38,004 nucleotides of DNA, from NCBI GenBank assembly GCA_017432345.1, contig JAFRJI010000029.1:1-38004 (forward strand), in the 5' to 3' direction. The first letter of the stretch is position 1; each line of letters starts with the position of its first letter. Position numbers and translations under genes: made by a program. Below, in pieces: positions 34,142-38,004 of the stretch. The notes beneath the pieces are model-generated. The model made no database searches. It saw only the letters and a list, made by a program, of their open reading frames with translations, and had not been told where the DNA came from. Source of the DNA: Bacillota bacterium (GTDB lineage Bacteria > Bacillota > Clostridia > Peptostreptococcales > Anaerovoracaceae).

Positions 34142-35113
34142 ATGAAAAAAAACAAACTCGGTAATACCGACATTTACGTGACGCCCATCGGACTGGGTGT
34201 CCTGACCATTGGAAACACACAGCTCGATCTCCCGCTTCAAGAAGGCGCGGAGATCGTTCGCTATGCGTACGACAAAGGCATCAATCTATTCGACACGGCC
34301 CAGTATTACGAGACCTACCCGTACATGCGGGAAGCGTTCAAGGATGTCGATCTTTCATTGGATAATCCGGACCGGCCGGTAATCGCCAGCAAGAGTCTGG
34401 ACTGCACTTACGAAGCGATGGAAGCAGCGATTCTCGAGTGTCTGGACGCGCTGGGAATGGATCGTATCGATATTTTCAAGATGCATGAGGTGCGTCAGGA
34501 TCCGGACTGGGACGACCGCGCCGGCGCCTGGCAGTGCCTTTTGGATTACAAGGCAAAAGGCATCGTGCGCGCGATCGGCGTTTCCACGCACCACATCGAC
34601 GTCGTCGAACGGATGGCCGGCGTTCCGGAATGCGACATCGTCTTCCCGCTGATCAACTACGCGGGCCTCGGCATCCGCAAAGGCTCCGGTGCCGGAACGG
34701 CAGAGGAAATGGCCGCGGCCATTCAGAAATGCCTCGCGGCAGGGAAGGGGATCTTTGCGATGAAGGCCTTCGGCGGCGGCAACTTGACCGGAACGTATAT
34801 GAAGGCGCTGGATTATGTCCGCGATCTTGAATGCCACACGATCATGGTGGGCATGGGCAAGAAAAAGGAAATCGATGATCTGATCGCCTATGCGGAAGAC
34901 CGTCTCCCGGCGGATTACCAGCCGGATGTCACCTTTAAGAAGATTCACATCGATCAGGGCGACTGCGAGGGCTGCGGAACCTGTCTGGACCGCTGTCCGA
35001 ACAAGGCCATCTATATCAACGAACGCGGCCTGGCCGATGTCAATTACGACATCTGCCTGACCTGTGGCTACTGCGCGCCGGTTTGCCCGGTGCGGGCTAT
35101 CATCATGTGGTAG
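34142..35113 (+). CDS. Aldo/keto reductase fused to a 2[4Fe-4S] ferredoxin domain
   Basis: 323 residues. The first 270 form an AKR barrel with the catalytic set D51, Y56 (or Y55), K84 and H115 (FDTAQYY, IASKSLD, FKMHEV). The last 50 residues carry two [4Fe-4S] motifs, CEGCGTCLDRCP and CLTCGYCAPVCP. Such proteins are common in anaerobes and presumably pass electrons between ferredoxin-type clusters and a carbonyl substrate; the substrate is unknown. The frame is open upstream into nifU, but the ATG at 34142 gives the usual MKKNKLGNTDI start. It follows nifU by 19 bases with no RBS. It ends before a strong terminator. Confidence 0.92.
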   Translation: MKKNKLGNTDIYVTPIGLGVLTIGNTQLDLPLQEGAEIVRYAYDKGINLFDTAQYYETYPYMREAFKDVDLSLDNPDRPVIASKSLDCTYEAMEAAILECLDALGMDRIDIFKMHEVRQDPDWDDRAGAWQCLLDYKAKGIVRAIGVSTHHIDVVERMAGVPECDIVFPLINYAGLGIRKGSGAGTAEEMAAAIQKCLAAGKGIFAMKAFGGGNLTGTYMKALDYVRDLECHTIMVGMGKKKEIDDLIAYAEDRLPADYQPDVTFKKIHIDQGDCEGCGTCLDRCPNKAIYINERGLADVNYDICLTCGYCAPVCPVRAIIMW

Positions 35114-35168
35114 ATGGTTCTTGTTTTCGATGGAATGCGGCTAACAATTCCATAGACAGTTGAAACTT

Positions 35169-35192
35169 AACGCGGCTTAGCCGCGTTTTTTC
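35169..35192 (+). terminator. Terminator after the aldo/keto reductase
   Basis: AACGCGGC (35169-35176), loop TTA, GCCGCGTT (35180-35187), then a T-run to 35192. The stem carries one of the TTAGCCGC motifs repeated downstream. Confidence 0.9.
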
Positions 35193-35384
35193 TTTGTTTT
35201 GCCCATCTCGGCGGCTAAACGGTGCTGCAAGTATTGAAATATATTTTGTTTAGCCGCGGAAACAGGGTAATTTATGCATTTTGCACATCTAAGGCCATTT
35301 AAAATTCAACTAATTCGGCGCTTTTTAGCCGCGATGACACTTTTTTACAATGGATACTTTTTTGTGGAGTTACGTAGGGGTATG

Positions 35385-35393
35385 TGGTAGAAT
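35385..35393 (+). promoter_or_regulatory. Extended -10 element of the Ig-repeat surface protein gene
   Basis: TGG-TAGAAT, an extended -10, lies about 80 bases before the start codon. No clear -35 is present. Confidence 0.45.
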
Positions 35394-35473
35394 ATAAACA
35401 TATATTAATATACACCTTTCTTTAGTGGTTTAAAGTAATGTTAGCAGTATTGTTGATGAGAGGAAGTGTTTCG

Positions 35474-38004
35474 ATGAAATTGAGGAAGTTAATACTATGC
35501 CTGTTCCTGTCTGTGGCATTGACGGTAACTTTCATACCGACTATGGCATATGCAGAAGGCGGCGTCGGAACGGATGAAGATGGCGGCCGGACTCTTGAAG
35601 CAATGGATGATGACGATGATTTTGATTGGTTTCCAGAGGCGGTAGATGATGAAGTTGAGCTTGTAGAAGGCAAGGCTAAATTACAGGTCGTCGTCTATGC
35701 ATATGACGAGGATGATGAACGTTACTACGATGTCACCGAGTCTGCTGATTTCGTATGGCAAAAATGGGATGGTTACGACGAAGGAGATAATGATGTATAC
35801 ATAGACCTCGAGGATGCTGAGAATAGCCCTGAATATGATGCAACGAAAGCAGGAGTCTATACTTGCGCCGTCACATATGAAGAAGACGTCCAATCTGTCG
35901 ATTTCTATGTCACCGACGGAGATGAGGGCGAGACAAGTTGGGAAATCGAAACCAACGCGGATGTAGATGATGAGGTCATTCTCGACGAAGATGGAGAAGC
36001 CTATCTGGAAGTAACGGTATATGCCATAGATGATGAAGGCGAACTCGATGTTACAGACGAGGCTACCTTCAAATGGTCTTACTATGATGAAGACGAGGAA
36101 GGGTACATTGATATTGCTGAAACGGGCAATTTTTATATCGCTTCAGGGGAAGGCGAATTCAGATGCGAAGTGACCTACAACGGTGAAACGGATTACGCAT
36201 ATTTCTACACCGTGTATGACGAAGAAGAATATGATTGGTACGCGGATGCGGATGAAGACGAAGTTGAGCTTGTAAAAGGGAAAGCTTTATTAGAAGTCTA
36301 CGTCTATGAATATGACAATGATGATGATGAATATTACATAGTCACAGATGGTGTCGAATTCCAGTGGAAAAAAGCTGTTGGTTACGATGAAGTGGAAGAA
36401 GAACCTATCTGTGAACTGATCAGTGGTGCCACCGAATCCACTTATACAGCAACAGAGGCAGGTACCTATTTCTGTGACGTTACCTATAAAGGAGATACGG
36501 AATCCGTTGAATTCGAAGTCTTTGAAGGCCTGGGATGGTATGTTGAAGCAATATCAGACGAGGTGGAGCTTGTAAATGGAGAGGCGCAGTTGGCAGTCAG
36601 GGCCTATACCTATGATGCAAATGATAATGAAGTAGATATCACTGACGCTTCATACCAATGGGAAAAATATGTTGGTTACGATGATGTCGAAGAAGAAGAA
36701 ATTTATGAACCGATCAGCGGTGCCAATAAAGCCACTTACACGGCGACCAAGGTAGGAGACTATCGTTGTGTCGTAACATATAACGGTGATTCTCAGAAAG
36801 AATATTTCGAGGTTTGGAAGAATAGGGACTGGACGATCACGTCAAATGCCGACGAAAACGATGGAGAGGTCTTTATGGATAAGAACGGCATAGCGGTGCT
36901 GGCACTCCATGTTTTTGATAAGGACGGCATTGATGTCACATCACAAGCGGAATTCAAATGGTATTACGAAGATCCGGATACTGATGAGTCTGTTAAAATT
37001 GAGACGGCAACAAGTAACACCTATACGGCGACAAAAGCCGGAAGTTATTGGTGCAGGGTTGCTTATGATGAGAATACAACTTCTGCAGATTTCTATGTGA
37101 GAGGAGCATTTGACGATATTCCGGACAATCCGGTAACGCTTGCGCTGAATGTCGACAAGGAGGTTCAGATTACGGAACCTGGACAAGTCGTGACACTTGC
37201 CTTTACAGCGCCGGCAGACGGCACGTATTTCTTTGAATCGGTAGGCAGCCCGGACACAAAAGGCTGTGTTCTGGACGAAGACGGAGCAGTCGTCGAGTAT
37301 AATGATGATTATTCAGGAGCCGATTACAATTTCCGTGCATATTTTGAAGCAGTCAAGGGCAAGACCTATTATCTGCAGGTCAGATTGTATGATACTGAAG
37401 AATCAGGCATTTCTTTCGTAGTGCATGCAAAGGAAGGCTACGAATGGTTTGTCATCACCAATGCGGACCTGGAAGGCATGGTCTATTTGATCGGAGATAA
37501 AGTGGCACTCGAAGCACATGCTGTCATTGATACGGGAGATGATCTGGAATATCTGGACGATGCCACTTATCAGTGGTGCAGACATTCTTATGACGACAAT
37601 GACAATCCAGTCAACACACCAATAGCAGGTGCTACTGACCCGGTATATCAGGCGACTCAGGAAGGTGAATATGTTTGCATTGTTACATATGAGGGGAATG
37701 TGGAAAAAGTCAAGATCGAGGTCGAAGAGATCAGCGAGGAAGATTTGATAGATGATGTAGCTGATCTGATCAATGATCTTCCGGATCTCGATAAGATTGA
37801 TCTTTCTAATGAGTGGGAAGTAGAATACGCTCAGGATAGATTCGACGCGTTGACGGATGAACAGAAGGCTTCAATCAGCGATGAACTGAAGACGAAGTTA
37901 GATAACGCCTTTGCAAAAATCACCAAACTGCGGGACGACAAAGACGCGGCGGATGCTGTCATTGCTCTGATCAGGGCTCTTCCGGCAGCGGAAGGCCTGA
38001 CACT
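35474..38004 (+). CDS. Secreted, highly acidic Ig-like repeat protein (3' end outside window)
   Basis: 843 codons are open to the right edge with no stop. A signal peptide (MKLRKLILCLFLSVAL ... AYA, cleavage after about residue 27) is followed by an Asp/Glu-rich linker. Six repeats of about 100 residues follow, each with a Trp near its start (52, 156, 255, 355, 453, 658), a mid-repeat F/Y-x-W, and an end like YTATKAGxYxCxVTY with Cys at 131, 231, 334, 432, 527 and 735. They resemble bacterial Ig-like domains. Between repeats five and six (about 553-655) lies a PPC-like beta domain (GQVVTLAFTAPADGTYFFES). A helical region with FDALTDEQKAS starts near 745. It is probably a cell-surface adhesin or scaffold. 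RBS AGAGG precedes the ATG; in-frame ATGs at 35438 and 35456 are alternatives. Confidence 0.85.
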   Translation, partial: MKLRKLILCLFLSVALTVTFIPTMAYAEGGVGTDEDGGRTLEAMDDDDDFDWFPEAVDDEVELVEGKAKLQVVVYAYDEDDERYYDVTESADFVWQKWDGYDEGDNDVYIDLEDAENSPEYDATKAGVYTCAVTYEEDVQSVDFYVTDGDEGETSWEIETNADVDDEVILDEDGEAYLEVTVYAIDDEGELDVTDEATFKWSYYDEDEEGYIDIAETGNFYIASGEGEFRCEVTYNGETDYAYFYTVYDEEEYDWYADADEDEVELVKGKALLEVYVYEYDNDDDEYYIVTDGVEFQWKKAVGYDEVEEEPICELISGATESTYTATEAGTYFCDVTYKGDTESVEFEVFEGLGWYVEAISDEVELVNGEAQLAVRAYTYDANDNEVDITDASYQWEKYVGYDDVEEEEIYEPISGANKATYTATKVGDYRCVVTYNGDSQKEYFEVWKNRDWTITSNADENDGEVFMDKNGIAVLALHVFDKDGIDVTSQAEFKWYYEDPDTDESVKIETATSNTYTATKAGSYWCRVAYDENTTSADFYVRGAFDDIPDNPVTLALNVDKEVQITEPGQVVTLAFTAPADGTYFFESVGSPDTKGCVLDEDGAVVEYNDDYSGADYNFRAYFEAVKGKTYYLQVRLYDTEESGISFVVHAKEGYEWFVITNADLEGMVYLIGDKVALEAHAVIDTGDDLEYLDDATYQWCRHSYDDNDNPVNTPIAGATDPVYQATQEGEYVCIVTYEGNVEKVKIEVEEISEEDLIDDVADLINDLPDLDKIDLSNEWEVEYAQDRFDALTDEQKASISDELKTKLDNAFAKITKLRDDKDAADAVIALIRALPAAEGLT

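Larger units (their letters stand above)
35114..35473. repeat. 360-base noncoding stretch with repeated (T)TTAGCCGC motifs
   Basis: No credible gene lies here. Besides the terminator it holds four copies of TTAGCCGC or its complement: in the terminator (35178-35185), inverted as GCGGCTAAAC (35211-35220), direct as GTTTAGCCGC (35248-35257) and TTTAGCCGCG (35324-35333). The second and third form a perfect 10-bp inverted repeat with a 27-base loop. The surroundings are AT-rich, so the GC-rich motifs stand out. They could be protein sites or remains of duplicated terminator stems. Confidence 0.65.

Noticed and set aside
35176-35333. CRISPR-like array formed by the TTAGCCGC motifs
   Set aside because: The copies are only 8-10 bases long, in both orientations and irregularly spaced, with no cas genes.
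36909-37100. A separate 63-codon gene within the surface protein region
   Set aside because: It lies in another frame inside the long open Ig-repeat frame and has no RBS.

Overview
The window looks like chromosomal DNA from an anaerobic Firmicute of the class Clostridia. The best single clue is the 4-hydroxybutyrate block at 6.2-10.6 kb. Its 4-hydroxybutyryl-CoA dehydratase keeps the Fe-S and active-site residues described for Clostridium aminobutyricum at the same positions. A Clostridiales Family XIII (Anaerovoracaceae)-like bacterium is therefore a reasonable inference, but the sequence alone does not prove it. Housekeeping neighbourhoods are typical of Firmicutes (rpsT / lepA-hemW; dnaG-rpoD-trmK-nif3 with rnpB next to it). 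The sporulation genes gpr and spoIIP, which lie between rpsT and lepA in Bacillus, are absent from that interval.

Layout. 0-0.2 kb: a divergent regulatory region for rpsT and for an off-window gene on the minus strand, with a perfect palindrome. 0.2-5.8 kb: rpsT, deoD, lepA, hemW, glpK. 5.8-10.6 kb: a NifU-like protein, then abfD, a small Cys-rich protein, abfT and abfH. Together these convert succinic semialdehyde to 4-hydroxybutyrate, activate it to the CoA ester and dehydrate it to crotonyl-CoA for butyrate formation. 10.7-14.7 kb: DUF975 membrane protein, Cys-rich protein, M16 protease, dut and dgt, tightly packed. 14.8-19.3 kb: dnaG, rpoD, trmK, nif3, preceded by a strong terminator-like hairpin. 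19.3-22.1 kb: rnpB, tRNA-Leu(CAG), mnmA, SGNH-like anchored protein. 22.1-24.0 kb (minus strand): peptidoglycan/polysaccharide deacetylase followed by an Rrf2 regulator broken by a one-base deletion. 24.1-24.5 kb: mscL with a C-terminal zinc ribbon. 24.5-28.1 kb (minus): pepF, nadK and an RluA-family pseudouridine synthase. 28.1-32.4 kb: murI, an acidic unknown protein, rarD, an MBL hydrolase, nadE and a DUF896 protein. 32.4-35.1 kb: nifS, nifU and an aldo/keto reductase-ferredoxin fusion. 35.1-38.0 kb: a 360-base noncoding stretch with repeated TTAGCCGC motifs, then the first 843 codons of a very acidic secreted protein made of about 100-residue Ig-like repeats. That last gene runs off the right edge and is the most accessory-looking part of the window.

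Points most worth a second look: the acidic Ig-repeat surface protein with one lone Cys per repeat; the 89-residue Cys protein inside the 4-hydroxybutyrate operon; four genes (glpK, mnmA, the deacetylase, the aldo/keto reductase) that lack a Shine-Dalgarno sequence and have a -10-like hexamer 6-12 bases before the start codon, suggesting leaderless mRNAs; the frameshifted Rrf2 gene together with a palindrome at the nifS promoter; overlapping divergent promoters between pepF and murI; and the TTAGCCGC repeat cluster. I found no insertion sequence, CRISPR array, phage gene or rRNA. All homology statements come from recognising motifs and families, not from database searches.
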